Assembly: GCA_020636445.1 (NCBI GenBank)
Contig: JACJXV010000045.1
Coordinates: 1 to 31,193 of the forward strand
Direction: 5' to 3'
DNA length: 31,193 nucleotides
Source: Lewinellaceae bacterium
GTDB taxonomy: Bacteria; Bacteroidota; Bacteroidia; Chitinophagales; Saprospiraceae
In this document: one piece after another, positions 8,571 through 17,270 of the stretch
Layout of the letters: each line of letters begins with the position of its first letter
How positions within the stretch are numbered: position 1 is the first letter of the stretch
The notes under the pieces: generated by a model
Told to the model about the DNA's origin: nothing
Seen by the model: only the letters and a program-made list of their open reading frames with translations
Database searches by the model: none
Position numbers and translations under genes: made by a program

Positions 8571-8608
8571 TCATAGTAGAAAAAATTCGTGAATTTTTTC
8601 TACTATGA
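8571..8608. repeat. Palindrome downstream of the RAYT gene (REP-like)
   Basis: Two 18-bp arms (8571-8588 and 8591-8608) are perfectly complementary around GT. The core TAGTAGAAAAAATTC differs from the copy inside the RAYT gene by about one base per arm, and both are followed by ATCC/CCAC-like sequence. It lies between the ends of the convergent RAYT and trhO genes, so it could also act as a transcript-end stem-loop. Confidence 0.85.
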
Positions 8609-8637
8609 TCCACATCCCGGGGTTGCAAAAATATGCC

Positions 8638-9681
8638 TTAGGGGGTCAGCTGCTCCTTTTTACGCATAGCCTTATACCGGCCTTTGCCAAAACGGGTGCC
8701 GTTGAATTCGATAGTTCTCTTGAGGCGCTCCCGCTCTTCTTCGGGTAGCTGGCTGAAATCACTGCAGGTATCCGAACAACAATCGTGGTATTTTTCAGCA
8801 CAGGTGTCACACTGGATAAACAGCACGTGGCAGGCATCATTTGCACAGTTCTTGTGTGCGTCACAAGGAGCACCACACTGGTGGCAATGCGCAATGACAT
8901 CTTCACTGATCCGCTCACCCAGACGCTCGTCAAAGACAAAATTTTTGCCAATGAACTTATTAGGTAGGTTCTGTTCCTGGCACTGCCGCGTATATTCAAT
9001 GATCCCACCATCAATCATGTATACGTTCCGGAAACCCTGGTGCAGGTAATACGCACTGGCCTTTTCACATCGAATACCACCAGTACAATACATGATGATA
9101 TTATTTTCTTTTTGCTCCTGTAGCATCTCCTCCACGATGGGAAGGGCTTCCCGAAAGGTTTCAACATCCGGACAAATAGCTCCCTGAAAATGCCCCACTT
9201 CACTTTCGTAGTGATTCCGCATATCAACGATAATCGTCTCCGGATCCTCCAGCAGGGCATTCACTTCCGGGGCCGCCAGGTGCTTACCCCTCTTGGTCAC
9301 GTCAAAGCTATGATCATCAAGGCCATCGGCGACAATTTTTTCCCGGACCTTAATTGCCAGCTTAAAAAAGGACTTGCCATCATCATCGACGGCAATATTC
9401 AGGCGAACGCCCTCCAGCCAATCAATGCTATACAAGTACGTTTTAAAGGCTTCCAGTTGGGCAGTAGGTACCGAAATCTGGCCGTTAATCCCCTCGCGGG
9501 CTATATAAATGCGCCCGAAAACACCGAGCGCTGCTAAACCCTGATAAAGCTCATTGCGAAAAGCAAGGGGATCCTGAAGTTCATGATACTGGTAAAAGGA
9601 AAGCGTAGTTCTGGCCTCCTCACTCGTCAACAATTGACGCTTCAACTCCTCGCGGTTGACGCGATTGTGTAAATTTTTCAT
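8638..9681 (-). CDS. trhO: tRNA uridine(34) hydroxylase TrhO (YceA), rhodanese-like
   Basis: A 347-residue cytosolic protein. By family it catalyses prephenate-independent hydroxylation of uridine 34 in tRNA, giving 5-hydroxyuridine. The N-terminal domain (about 25-125, FGRIYIAREGINGQIS, LEGVRLN) is the acylphosphatase-like part of YceA proteins. The rhodanese domain (about 135-240) contains DMRNHYESEVGHFQGAI and the active-site loop CTGGIRCEK with catalytic C199. The C-terminus (260-310) has ten cysteines (C266, C269, C273, C279, C284, C291, C294, C301, C302, C306), probably a metal-binding module found in the longer YceA members. The ATG at 9681 gives a full-length protein, and a promoter match lies about 90 nt upstream. 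Confidence 0.92.
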   Translation of the reverse strand: MKNLHNRVNREELKRQLLTSEEARTTLSFYQYHELQDPLAFRNELYQGLAALGVFGRIYIAREGINGQISVPTAQLEAFKTYLYSIDWLEGVRLNIAVDDDGKSFFKLAIKVREKIVADGLDDHSFDVTKRGKHLAAPEVNALLEDPETIIVDMRNHYESEVGHFQGAICPDVETFREALPIVEEMLQEQKENNIIMYCTGGIRCEKASAYYLHQGFRNVYMIDGGIIEYTRQCQEQNLPNKFIGKNFVFDERLGERISEDVIAHCHQCGAPCDAHKNCANDACHVLFIQCDTCAEKYHDCCSDTCSDFSQLPEEERERLKRTIEFNGTRFGKGRYKAMRKKEQLTP

Positions 9682-9771
9682 GTTTTGTCAGCGGTACGTT
9701 AACAAAAAAATAAGCAAGTTGCAGGCTTGCTGGCCCGGAGGCCGCAACTGCTAACTGTACCAATAGCGGGG

Positions 9772-9802
9772 CAAATATACATATTTTACCCCTTATGCGA
9801 AA
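9772..9802 (-). promoter_or_regulatory. Bacteroidota-type promoter for trhO
   Basis: On the minus strand TATATTTG (9779-9772) matches the -7 consensus TAnnTTTG. It is preceded, with a 19-nt spacer, by TTTC (9802-9799), one base off the -33 TTTG. This implies an untranslated leader of about 85 nt before the trhO ATG. Confidence 0.45.
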
Positions 9803-9829
9803 CCTGGAAAAGCAGGTTATCCAAACGCT

Positions 9830-9860
9830 GAAGGGGTTTGAGCATATCCCAAACCCCTTC
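9830..9860 (-). terminator. Stem-loop at the 3' end of the Ig-like T9SS protein gene
   Basis: Arms 9830-9840 and 9850-9860 pair over 11 bp (GAAGGGGTTTG/CAAACCCCTTC) with a nine-base loop, about 60 nt after the stop of the minus-strand gene ending at 9923. No long T run follows on either strand, so intrinsic termination is only likely, not certain. Confidence 0.5.
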
Positions 9861-9922
9861 GCCGTTAGATTATCCACACCTCTCAGGTATGTAACTCGTA
9901 ATGCACATTAGCATTTATCGTT

Positions 9923-11404
9923 TTACTGTTCACTTCCCGGCCACCAAACCTTTTCTGCATGCCGAAGACCCTCTCCCTGAAAGAACAGGAAGTATATACC
10001 GGCGGGAAGCTCCACGGGGGGAGCGAAAAACACTTCATTGGAGCCTAATTGCACAGCAACCCGGCGCTGGTCCAATGTACGGCCCATTGCATCGCTCAAT
10101 ACCACACGGAGGGATTCCGACCGCGGTGATTGGACAGCATACTGCCAATCCCCGGCTTGCAGGTGAACCGGTCGCACCGCAAACGCCTGGCTGGACGCTT
10201 CCGGGTTGACACTCACCAAAACCGAGTAACTCCATTCTCCATTAAAATCAACCTGCCGCAGGCGATAGTAGAGAATAGTACCCGTAAACCGAGCAGCTTC
10301 CCCATCGGGATAGAAATAGCTTTGTGGCTCGGCACGGGTACCCGCCCCGGCAACAAACCCAATGGTCTCAAAGGTCCGTCCGTCGACCGAGCGCTCTATG
10401 TGGAAACCTTCATTATTGGTTTCATTCTCCGTTTCCCAACGCAAATCAACCGAGCCATTTGCCTGCCGCTGCGCAGTGAATCCAGCCCAGGTAACGGGCA
10501 AGGCTACCGAACAGCCCGCGCTGAATGCCGAGCCACAGGTACCGGTTACCACACAAGTAAAAATAGCGCCCAAGTGATTGGTAGTGGCGTTGGCTACTTT
10601 CAACGTGGTCGAAGCAGGTGTATTGGTGATGGTATAATCGCCTCCATTGGTGATCGGCACGCCATTGCGTCGCCATTGATAGGTGAGGTTATTCCCAACC
10701 ACGTTGAGTTGAACTTGCTCCACATTCCCCGGTAGCATACTGCAGGTCTCTCCCGTAATATTGGTAGTTACACCGGCAGTTATCACGCGCGGCGCCGATT
10801 GTGGGCCCGTCACCCCGCAGCTACTGACCCCCGCTACCGAATAACTCCCGGCACTGGTGACATTCAGGAATGTCCCGGTCTGCATCGGGATGGGGTTGCC
10901 GTTAAGATACCAAACGTAACTGGTAGGAGCTCCGGAAATGGTGTTTGCTAACAGGGTAATACTGCCACCCGGGCAAACTACATCCGTACCACTCAAATTA
11001 GCTACCGAGGTGATTACCTGGCTGGTAACATTGACATTGATCGATACCGTAATCGGATTCATTCCCATCGAGTGGGAAAATTTTACAAAAACCTGGTAAG
11101 GACCACTCGCCATCGGGCTGGCAAAAATCTGGACGGGGATATAGGCCAGAAATGCTCCATTGGCAATCGTAGTAACCAATGGGGGTACTGTTATTTCCGG
11201 ACTGGACGTACTATAGCTAATATCCGTACTCGCTCCATTAGCACCAGTTTCAATTACAATGATGAAGGAACTTCCGCTTCCACCCGGGCATAACGCTACA
11301 GGATTGGTAATTACGGTAGGAACATAGTCCGCTTGTGCTGAAAGGGATTGCGAAACGCCGAAGAGGCAAGTTAGCAGCAGGGTTAGTTTGTAAAGCTTTC
11401 TCAT
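9923..11404 (-). CDS. Secreted Ig-like protein with T9SS C-terminal sorting domain
   Basis: The start at 11404 gives 493 residues with a clean signal peptide (MRKLYKLTLLL...SLSAQ, about 1-24); an ATG six codons earlier (11422) is possible. Paired cysteines and YVWYLNGNPIP/TYQWRRNGVPI motifs (about 140-200 and 220-300) mark two Ig/PKD-like beta domains. A FN3-like module (NNEGFHIERSVDGRTFETIGF, about 331-351) comes next, common just before T9SS signals. The last 80 residues (AVRPV...LSDAMGRTL...LPAGIYFLFF) form a type A T9SS sorting domain. By family the protein crosses the outer membrane through T9SS and is released or surface-anchored. Role is probably adhesive or structural; no catalytic motif seen. 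Confidence 0.82.
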   Translation of the reverse strand: MRKLYKLTLLLTCLFGVSQSLSAQADYVPTVITNPVALCPGGSGSSFIIVIETGANGASTDISYSTSSPEITVPPLVTTIANGAFLAYIPVQIFASPMASGPYQVFVKFSHSMGMNPITVSINVNVTSQVITSVANLSGTDVVCPGGSITLLANTISGAPTSYVWYLNGNPIPMQTGTFLNVTSAGSYSVAGVSSCGVTGPQSAPRVITAGVTTNITGETCSMLPGNVEQVQLNVVGNNLTYQWRRNGVPITNGGDYTITNTPASTTLKVANATTNHLGAIFTCVVTGTCGSAFSAGCSVALPVTWAGFTAQRQANGSVDLRWETENETNNEGFHIERSVDGRTFETIGFVAGAGTRAEPQSYFYPDGEAARFTGTILYYRLRQVDFNGEWSYSVLVSVNPEASSQAFAVRPVHLQAGDWQYAVQSPRSESLRVVLSDAMGRTLDQRRVAVQLGSNEVFFAPPVELPAGIYFLFFQGEGLRHAEKVWWPGSEQ

Positions 11405-11585
11405 ATTAGTTCTTGGGTTCATGGAAAGAGGTAATTTACTGAATTTCCTGCTCTTATGGAACCTGCAAACATCACTAGGTGAAAATTATTATGTGTTAAA
11501 TATTGGTAGTGCTTACAATATATTTAAATATTTTTTTTACGAATATATGGCAATCCGGACTAAACAGCACAAATACAACCAAAAC

Positions 11586-13385
11586 CTATTGCAGAATCAA
11601 CTTTCCCGTTTGCCTAACTCCCTGACAAACCAGTTGATAGAAATAGATTCCGGATGGCAGGGAATGCAGTTCAAGAGGGATTTGTTGCGTTGCCCCCATG
11701 GGTAACGTTTGCTCCCAAACGGGTTTGCCAGTCACTGTAAAGAGGGTAAATACCGCAGGGGCAGCAAGGGGTCCGGTAACCAGCGTAACCGATCCTGAAG
11801 CAGGAACGGGAAAAACCCGGGCCTGCTGAGTAATCGGGGGCAATTGTGTCGCTGAAGTGTACGCCCTGGCTGCCTCTACCGCCCGCAGTGCATTAATCCG
11901 GCCATATCCGTATACCGCATTAGGCGACGAACCTCCGTCAACCCCTTCGCAATCCTGATTGCTGTAAAAGGGATCAGCGGTTTTGCGCAAAATCTGTTCA
12001 ATTTCGTCAACCTGCCCAGCCAGCCTTGGATTGGCAGAGATCATCAGGGCTACTGTTCCAGCCACATGAGGTCCCGCCATGCTCGTGCCGTTGAACGAAG
12101 CATATAAGCCTCCGGGGATCGCTGATCGTACATTCATTCCGGGCGCCGTTACATCTGGTTTTAGCAAAAGGGTATCGCCCCAAGAAACCGGCCCCCGCGA
12201 ACTAAACGGAGCAATGCTATCCCGGGCATCAGTTGCCCCCACAGCGAAAGCCCCGGGAATACCAGCTGGTGGCCAACCAATCGATGAACAGCTGCTCCCG
12301 GAATTCCCGGCCGAGGTCACCACCACCACGCCCGCTGCCCGTAAGTTTTGAATCGCCAGCTCAAACAAAGGCCAGGTATCCGCAGAACATCCTTCAATGT
12401 CCGGACAATACCAGGAGTTATTAATTACATCGGGAGCCATGTCGGGGTTGGGATTTGCTCCACCGACTTCGGTAGGTGCCAAAAACCACTGAAAACTGTT
12501 CAAATACGACCAGGGGTTACCCCAACCGCGTTCCATGTTTCGGGCGCCAATCCACTTAGCCCCAGGAGCCACCCCTACCTGATTACCTGCGCCATCGTCC
12601 CCCACAATAGTTCCCATGGTATGGGTACCATGTCCATTGTCATCACAAGGTAAGTTCAAGCGGTATCCACATGGGTTCAGGGTGTCTGTATTTAGCGTAC
12701 TGGCACTGGTGATGCCATCAAACCAACTATAATCAGGGTCCAGCGGGAGGGAATCGCCGCGGAAGCCGCGAAATTGTCGGCGCAGCGCAGGATGGGCGGC
12801 ATCATACCCTGTATCTTGTCCGCCGACGACGACTCCCTGGCCGGTATAACCCATTGCCCACACCGCCGGGGCCTGAATCTGCTCCAGGTTCCATTCTACT
12901 CTACTGCGCAAGCCGCCAGTATTGCTGCCCGGATAAGGATGCGAATAGGTAATTGCCGGATTCCCGTACAAGTATCCAACATCTGCCCGGATAGCCAGCT
13001 GCTGTAACTGGGCAGCATTTGCTACCACCCGACAGGCGTTTACCAGGTACAGTGATTGGAAAGGAATACCCTGTTGCTGTAAAAATTCCTGCAGCAGCGT
13101 TTGAGACTGTCGAGCCTGGGTTTGTAACTGTTGAAACACCCAACGCCCTTTGGCCTTCTTGTCCTGAATCGACGCTGCACCAGCCAGACTAGCCTGACTT
13201 TTCAGCACCACAATAGCCTCAATGGTTTCATACCGCTCCATCTGTTCCTGCAGGTCAGCACTGACTTTAGCCCGCCAGGGCTCCGCAAAAGTGTTAATTT
13301 TTGCCGAAGCATACAGGCTACCCAGAAACAACGTTAGAACAAGCGTAGATAACGCAGGCCGTAGCAGGTCTTTATTCATTTTCAT
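11586..13385 (-). CDS. Secreted subtilisin-like serine peptidase (S8) with T9SS sorting domain
   Basis: Starting at the ATG at 13385 gives 599 residues; the longer frame to 13445 adds 20 residues ahead of the signal peptide and is less likely (ATG 13379 is also possible). The order is signal peptide (about 1-28), an inhibitor I9-like propeptide (about 45-140), then the peptidase S8 domain (about 165-510). Catalytic residues are D191 in GGQDTGYD, H252 in NGHGTHTMG, oxyanion N361 in TSAGNSG and S435 in FNGTSMAGPHVAGT. The C-terminus (ARVFPVPASGSV...VTGKPVWEQTL...LPSGIYFYQLV...GKLIL) is a type A T9SS domain. It is an extracellular endopeptidase, probably for protein degradation outside the cell. 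It is 181 nt upstream of the other T9SS cargo gene, same strand. Confidence 0.92.
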   Translation of the reverse strand: MKMNKDLLRPALSTLVLTLFLGSLYASAKINTFAEPWRAKVSADLQEQMERYETIEAIVVLKSQASLAGAASIQDKKAKGRWVFQQLQTQARQSQTLLQEFLQQQGIPFQSLYLVNACRVVANAAQLQQLAIRADVGYLYGNPAITYSHPYPGSNTGGLRSRVEWNLEQIQAPAVWAMGYTGQGVVVGGQDTGYDAAHPALRRQFRGFRGDSLPLDPDYSWFDGITSASTLNTDTLNPCGYRLNLPCDDNGHGTHTMGTIVGDDGAGNQVGVAPGAKWIGARNMERGWGNPWSYLNSFQWFLAPTEVGGANPNPDMAPDVINNSWYCPDIEGCSADTWPLFELAIQNLRAAGVVVVTSAGNSGSSCSSIGWPPAGIPGAFAVGATDARDSIAPFSSRGPVSWGDTLLLKPDVTAPGMNVRSAIPGGLYASFNGTSMAGPHVAGTVALMISANPRLAGQVDEIEQILRKTADPFYSNQDCEGVDGGSSPNAVYGYGRINALRAVEAARAYTSATQLPPITQQARVFPVPASGSVTLVTGPLAAPAVFTLFTVTGKPVWEQTLPMGATQQIPLELHSLPSGIYFYQLVCQGVRQTGKLILQ

Positions 13386-13577
13386 TTTTATACTTGCGTG
13401 AGGGATGTTTTCTAAAATCGTGATTTGGAACAAAGTGATAATCAAATTTTTATTTTTAGCAGATTTCCTTTAACTTAGCTTGCAGCCCCTTGACTATTAA
13501 GTCAGTGTATACCCTTCTACCCTGGTCCCATCGTACATATCCACAGGAATTCATTTATGGTTTAACAACAAACTACC

Positions 13578-14039
13578 ATGAATCGCAGCATTCAGGTTTA
13601 CAATGCCTTTTCCGGCCTACCCCCAGGCGAAAGGCAGACACTCATCCGCTTTTTGTGCGAACACGGTAACGATGCCACCCCCGGTGCCGTCACCGAGGCT
13701 ATTGACTATGCGCTGAAAACGAAACCTTCCTTTGGGGGTTTTGTTCTCGCTTCCTACGAAGGAAACCAGTTACTAGCCGCCTTAGTTGTCAACAAAACCG
13801 GCATGAGCGGATTTAGTCCGGAATACCTTTTGGTTTTCGCTGGCCTCCATTCGGACCGCTCCGATGAAGAGAAAACGCTGGAGGAACTTATCCTCCGAGC
13901 CATCGATTTTACCAATGGCGATATTGCACTTCACCTCAAGCCAAATAGTCCTATTCTGAAAGTGTTTAAACGGATGGGCTTTAAAACCCCTTATGTAGAA
14001 CTTCGTTTTGCAGCAGCACCCAAAGCGGCTTCTGCCTGA
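13578..14039 (+). CDS. Small GNAT-like acetyltransferase-fold protein
   Basis: A 153-residue cytosolic protein. FGGFVLASYEGNQLLAALVVNKTGM (about 52-76) looks like the central beta strands of the GNAT fold. LLVFAGLHSDRSDEEKTLEELILRAIDF resembles the beta4-loop-helix region, and the end (NSPILKVFKRMGFKTPYVELRF) has the 'F.k.GF' strand-helix pattern of GNAT C-termini. The typical Q/RxxGxG/A acetyl-CoA loop is not obvious, so it may be a divergent or inactive member. It lies alone between two divergently arranged minus-strand genes and ends at a bidirectional terminator. Fold moderately supported, substrate unknown. Confidence 0.6.
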   Translation: MNRSIQVYNAFSGLPPGERQTLIRFLCEHGNDATPGAVTEAIDYALKTKPSFGGFVLASYEGNQLLAALVVNKTGMSGFSPEYLLVFAGLHSDRSDEEKTLEELILRAIDFTNGDIALHLKPNSPILKVFKRMGFKTPYVELRFAAAPKAASA

Positions 14040-14116
14040 TTACCGAAACAGTTTACTCCCAACATGCGCAGCCTGCTTTAATAACTAATTGGCCGGCTGA
14101 ACGCGAAAAAAAATGC

Positions 14117-14152
14117 GCCCGGATAGTCCAATTACTATCCGGGCTTATTTTT
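14117..14152. terminator. Bidirectional intrinsic terminator between convergent genes
   Basis: Arms 14117-14126 (GCCCGGATAG) and 14135-14144 (CTATCCGGGC) pair over 10 bp around an eight-base loop. A T-rich tract (TTATTTTTTT) follows on the plus strand. On the minus strand the hairpin is followed by another run of T (the A-run at 14106-14113 on plus). It serves the GNAT-like gene (+) and the AstE/AspA-type gene (-). Confidence 0.88.
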
Positions 14153-14153
14153 T

Positions 14154-15140
14154 TCAAATAATACTGCTTTCCAGAACGCCTCCGTATTCCCGCAACGGCC
14201 GGACCAAAAAAAATCCTTCCGAACCTTGCTTTTGGTAAAGCGGCATTAATAACAACCCATCCTCGGGGGCCACTACCCACCCCCTCTTATCCTGAGCCAG
14301 TACCTGCCCTGCATAGATGGGTTGAAAATTATGAAAACCTGGCAACATCGTAAAATTATCTTCGGCAGAAATCCCATGGCTGTAAATCAGCCGACTAACC
14401 CGCGGCAATTGCTGCGAATATTCCAGCAACAAGTTATCATGTTCGTTGTCCACGTCTTGGGGACGAACACAGCCCAGGCTGCGCATGCAGTTAATTACCG
14501 CAGCCAGGTGGCGCCTTACCGCCAGGGGATCCTGGTGGTGACCGGCTTCAAAGGCCAACGGTGTAGTTGGCAGCGGAAAATGAGCTTCGGTAAAATAGTG
14601 CAACATGGTTCCGCGCAGCCCACCCAACATTCCCGTAATGACCGGAGCGTGCAGCCCCATGGCCAGCCGGATACCCGCCGGATCGTCCCGGCTGATTGCA
14701 AAGATCCCTCCCTGCACAGAAGTTGTATGCAAATCCAGAATTATCAGCCGGGTAGGTTGCCACAATCGCAAATGGTCCTCAATAATCGTGACCAAAGCAG
14801 ACATTTCAGCATCTTCGTTCTGCAAGTCCGCAGGCGACTGTTGCCGTAACCATTGGATGTGCTCCGGCGTCCAATGGCGGTTTATATCTTTGGTGATAAA
14901 GCGTTCGCCGCTGCGGTACGCGGCTTGATTGCCAATCATCGCCAGGAGATGGCCCCGGAATTGAAAGGTAGGATTGTGTCGGGGTTCCTGGTCCAGGCGA
15001 TCAAACAATTCCCTCAGCGCATCCACGCCAGCCGGCTCGTTACCGTGGATGGCTCCCATCACCACCAGCAGGGGCCCGCCTGGCATTCCACTGCTGTATT
15101 TGCCAATAATTCGTCCTTGGTTTACTGCTCCTTCTTCCAT
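14154..15140 (-). CDS. Succinylglutamate desuccinylase/aspartoacylase-family zinc hydrolase
   Basis: A 328-residue protein of the M14-like AstE/AspA family. The zinc ligands are H32 and E35 in GAIHGNEPAG and H138 in ILDLHTTS. N87-R88 in KDINRHW are the substrate-carboxylate binding pair, and E198 in LAFEAGHHQDP is the likely catalytic base. Residues 215-328 form the smaller C-terminal beta domain. By family it hydrolyses an N-acyl amino acid or removes a similar amide-linked group; the exact substrate cannot be read. No signal peptide, so cytosolic. The ATG at 15140 is used. It follows the ABC exporter gene by 146 nt on the same strand, possibly co-transcribed. Confidence 0.82.
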   Translation of the reverse strand: MEEGAVNQGRIIGKYSSGMPGGPLLVVMGAIHGNEPAGVDALRELFDRLDQEPRHNPTFQFRGHLLAMIGNQAAYRSGERFITKDINRHWTPEHIQWLRQQSPADLQNEDAEMSALVTIIEDHLRLWQPTRLIILDLHTTSVQGGIFAISRDDPAGIRLAMGLHAPVITGMLGGLRGTMLHYFTEAHFPLPTTPLAFEAGHHQDPLAVRRHLAAVINCMRSLGCVRPQDVDNEHDNLLLEYSQQLPRVSRLIYSHGISAEDNFTMLPGFHNFQPIYAGQVLAQDKRGWVVAPEDGLLLMPLYQKQGSEGFFLVRPLREYGGVLESSII

Positions 15141-15286
15141 CTAACCTTCCTTAATCAGCCTGGGCCAATTAAGGTACAATTTTCTACTGGAAACAGGTAA
15201 AGCGGAAAGCCTTTTGCCAGCTAAAAACCAGCAAGGTAGCTACTGCAGTTGCTAAGTAACCCCAAAAAATAACGTTGAAAGTTCCC

Positions 15287-17059
15287 CTAATTATCGTTGA
15301 GTTCTTCCACTTGCAGGAATTGCATATCATACAATTTCCGGTAGTGGCCATCTTCCTTGCGCACCAACTCCTCGTGGGGCCCAAATTCCTGAATTTCTCC
15401 TTTATGCAGAACCAGGATGTTAGTGGCATGGCGTATTGTCGATAACCGATGCGCAATGATTATCGAGGTTCGCTTGGCAATCAGTGTTTCAATGGCAAAC
15501 TGAATGACGCCTTCCGTCTCTGGATCCACCGACGAGGTAGCCTCATCGAGAATTAAGATATCAGGATTAAACACCAGCGCCCGCACAAAAGAAATCAACT
15601 GCCGCTGCCCCATGGAAAGCGTAGCTCCCCGTTCCATAACCTGGTAATCATACCCTCCGGGCAACTTTTCAATGAAGCCATGGGCGCCAATCATTTTGGC
15701 AGCTTCAATGACCGTTTCCCGGGTGATATCGGTATCCCGTAGCGTGATATTTTCTAAAACAGTGCCAGAAAAAAGAAAAACATCCTGCAAAACAAGCGCA
15801 ATGCGTCGACGCAAAGCAAAAATATCGTATTCCTTCGCATCAACTCCGTCAATCAGAATGCGCCCCTTTTGAATTTCATAGAAGCGATTGAGGATGTTGA
15901 TGATGGTCGTTTTGCCGGAACCCGTGGCCCCAATAATGGCTAATGTTTCCCCTGGTTTGATATGCAGGTTAATGTCTTTGAGCACATAATCCCGGGCGGT
16001 GTACGCAAAAGAAACGTGTTCAAAAACTACATCTCCCTGTAGCCGCTTTGGTTCAAGATTTCCTGTATTTTCAATCTGCTCCTGGCGATCAAGCAGGGAA
16101 AATACCCGCTCCGATGCCACTAATCCCATTTGCAGCGTGTTGAACTTATCTGCCAGGGTACGAATCGGATTGAACAGCATATTGAGGTAAATAGGAAAAG
16201 CAACTAAGGCCCCCAAGGTTACGTCCTCTGCAATAACCCCCCGGGCACCCCACCACACCATCAGGCCCAGCGAAGCCGCCGAAATAATTTCAACGACAGG
16301 ATAAAAAATAGCGTAGTACAAAACCGATTCCAGGTTAGCATCCGTATACTCGCGGTTAATCCGCTTGAATTTCACCATCTCTTCCTCTTCGGCATGGAAA
16401 ATTTGCATGATCCGCATCCCGGTGATGCGTTCCTGCAGAAAAGCATTCATGCGCGAAATCTGCGTGCGAACCCGTTGGAAAGAGGCTTTTACCCGCTCTT
16501 TAAAAATATAACTGGCCGCAACCAGAAACGGTAAGGTGGTTAATGTTATCAAGGTGAGCTTCCAGCTGGTATATGTCATAATGCCCAGCACAACGATCAG
16601 CGTCAGAATATCGGCGATAATCGTAATCACCCCCTGAGAAAAAACGGTATTAATGGTTTCAATATCATTGATCGTCCGGGTGGTGGAAGTCCCAATCGGC
16701 GTCCGGTCGAAATAAGCCATGCGCAGGCTGTTGATGTGCTTAAACACCCGCACCCGTAAGTCGCGGATAACCGCCTGCCCCAGCCAGCTGCTCCCGTAGA
16801 GAAAAAGATACTGGCAAATGCCGTGAATCAGCAGAATAATAGTGAAGAGCAAGGCCATCTTACCGAGGCCGGCCATATCAAAGCGAAACACATAATCATC
16901 AACCATGCGCTGCACTAAATACGGGCGAATAGTAGCCAGGGGCGCCAGAAGGATCGCTAATACTGCCGTTCCAATAAATACTCCCCGGTAGGGACGAGCC
17001 TCGGCGAGTACCCGCCGCAGGAGAACCAGATCAAATTGGTTGGAGTTAATATTCGCCAA
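15287..17059 (-). CDS. ABC exporter, fused membrane and ATP-binding domains (MsbA/LmrA-like)
   Basis: A 590-residue half-transporter expected to work as a homodimer in the inner membrane. Residues 1-320 hold the type I exporter membrane domain with about six helices (e.g. 28-48, 68-90, 140-162, 168-188, 250-272, 285-300). The nucleotide-binding domain (about 343-580) has Walker A GATGSGKT (377-384), Q-loop Q425, signature LSMGQ (481-485), Walker B ILILDE (501-506) and H537 of the H-loop. All catalytic motifs are intact. Close relatives export lipids or drugs; substrate not deducible. It ends with an acidic EELNDN tail. Immediately upstream lies a structured repeat-rich gap. Confidence 0.93.
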   Translation of the reverse strand: MANINSNQFDLVLLRRVLAEARPYRGVFIGTAVLAILLAPLATIRPYLVQRMVDDYVFRFDMAGLGKMALLFTIILLIHGICQYLFLYGSSWLGQAVIRDLRVRVFKHINSLRMAYFDRTPIGTSTTRTINDIETINTVFSQGVITIIADILTLIVVLGIMTYTSWKLTLITLTTLPFLVAASYIFKERVKASFQRVRTQISRMNAFLQERITGMRIMQIFHAEEEEMVKFKRINREYTDANLESVLYYAIFYPVVEIISAASLGLMVWWGARGVIAEDVTLGALVAFPIYLNMLFNPIRTLADKFNTLQMGLVASERVFSLLDRQEQIENTGNLEPKRLQGDVVFEHVSFAYTARDYVLKDINLHIKPGETLAIIGATGSGKTTIINILNRFYEIQKGRILIDGVDAKEYDIFALRRRIALVLQDVFLFSGTVLENITLRDTDITRETVIEAAKMIGAHGFIEKLPGGYDYQVMERGATLSMGQRQLISFVRALVFNPDILILDEATSSVDPETEGVIQFAIETLIAKRTSIIIAHRLSTIRHATNILVLHKGEIQEFGPHEELVRKEDGHYRKLYDMQFLQVEELNDN

Positions 17060-17142
17060 GGTCTTCAGTTATGATTGCAAGATAAGCACTTTTGCTGAAC
17101 ACCTGAATGGCCGGATGGTTGAACGGGAAAGGAGATAGGCTG

Positions 17143-17185
17143 GGTATAGAAGGCTTAGGTAAACTTTGTCTAAACCTTCTATACC
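17143..17185. repeat. Long inverted repeat in the gap before the ABC exporter
   Basis: Arms 17143-17153 and 17175-17185 are complementary over 11 bp (GGTATAGAAGG/CCTTCTATACC), with a further TTAG/CTAA pairing inside the loop. Directly after it come CGAGCGAAGCGAG and two more TCTAAAC motifs (about 17202 and 17236), so the gap has a loose repeated layout. Confidence 0.7.
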
Positions 17186-17242
17186 TCGAGCGAAGCGAGT
17201 TCTCTAAACGCGTAGGGAGCGGGACGACCTATGACTCTAAAC

Positions 17243-17267
17243 CCGTAGGCTGCTTTCCTTCCTACGG
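17243..17267 (-). terminator. Stem-loop just after the coiled-coil protein gene
   Basis: CCGTAGG (17243-17249) pairs with CCTACGG (17261-17267) around an 11-base loop, four bases after the stop codon of the minus-strand gene 17271-18023. No T run follows on the minus strand, so it may be a 3'-end stabilising hairpin rather than an intrinsic terminator. Confidence 0.4.
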
Positions 17268-17270
17268 TAA

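Noticed and set aside
10130..10735. A 201-codon open frame on the plus strand
   Set aside because: It is antisense to the Ig-like T9SS gene, which has clear domains and a signal peptide; the plus-strand product shows no family feature.
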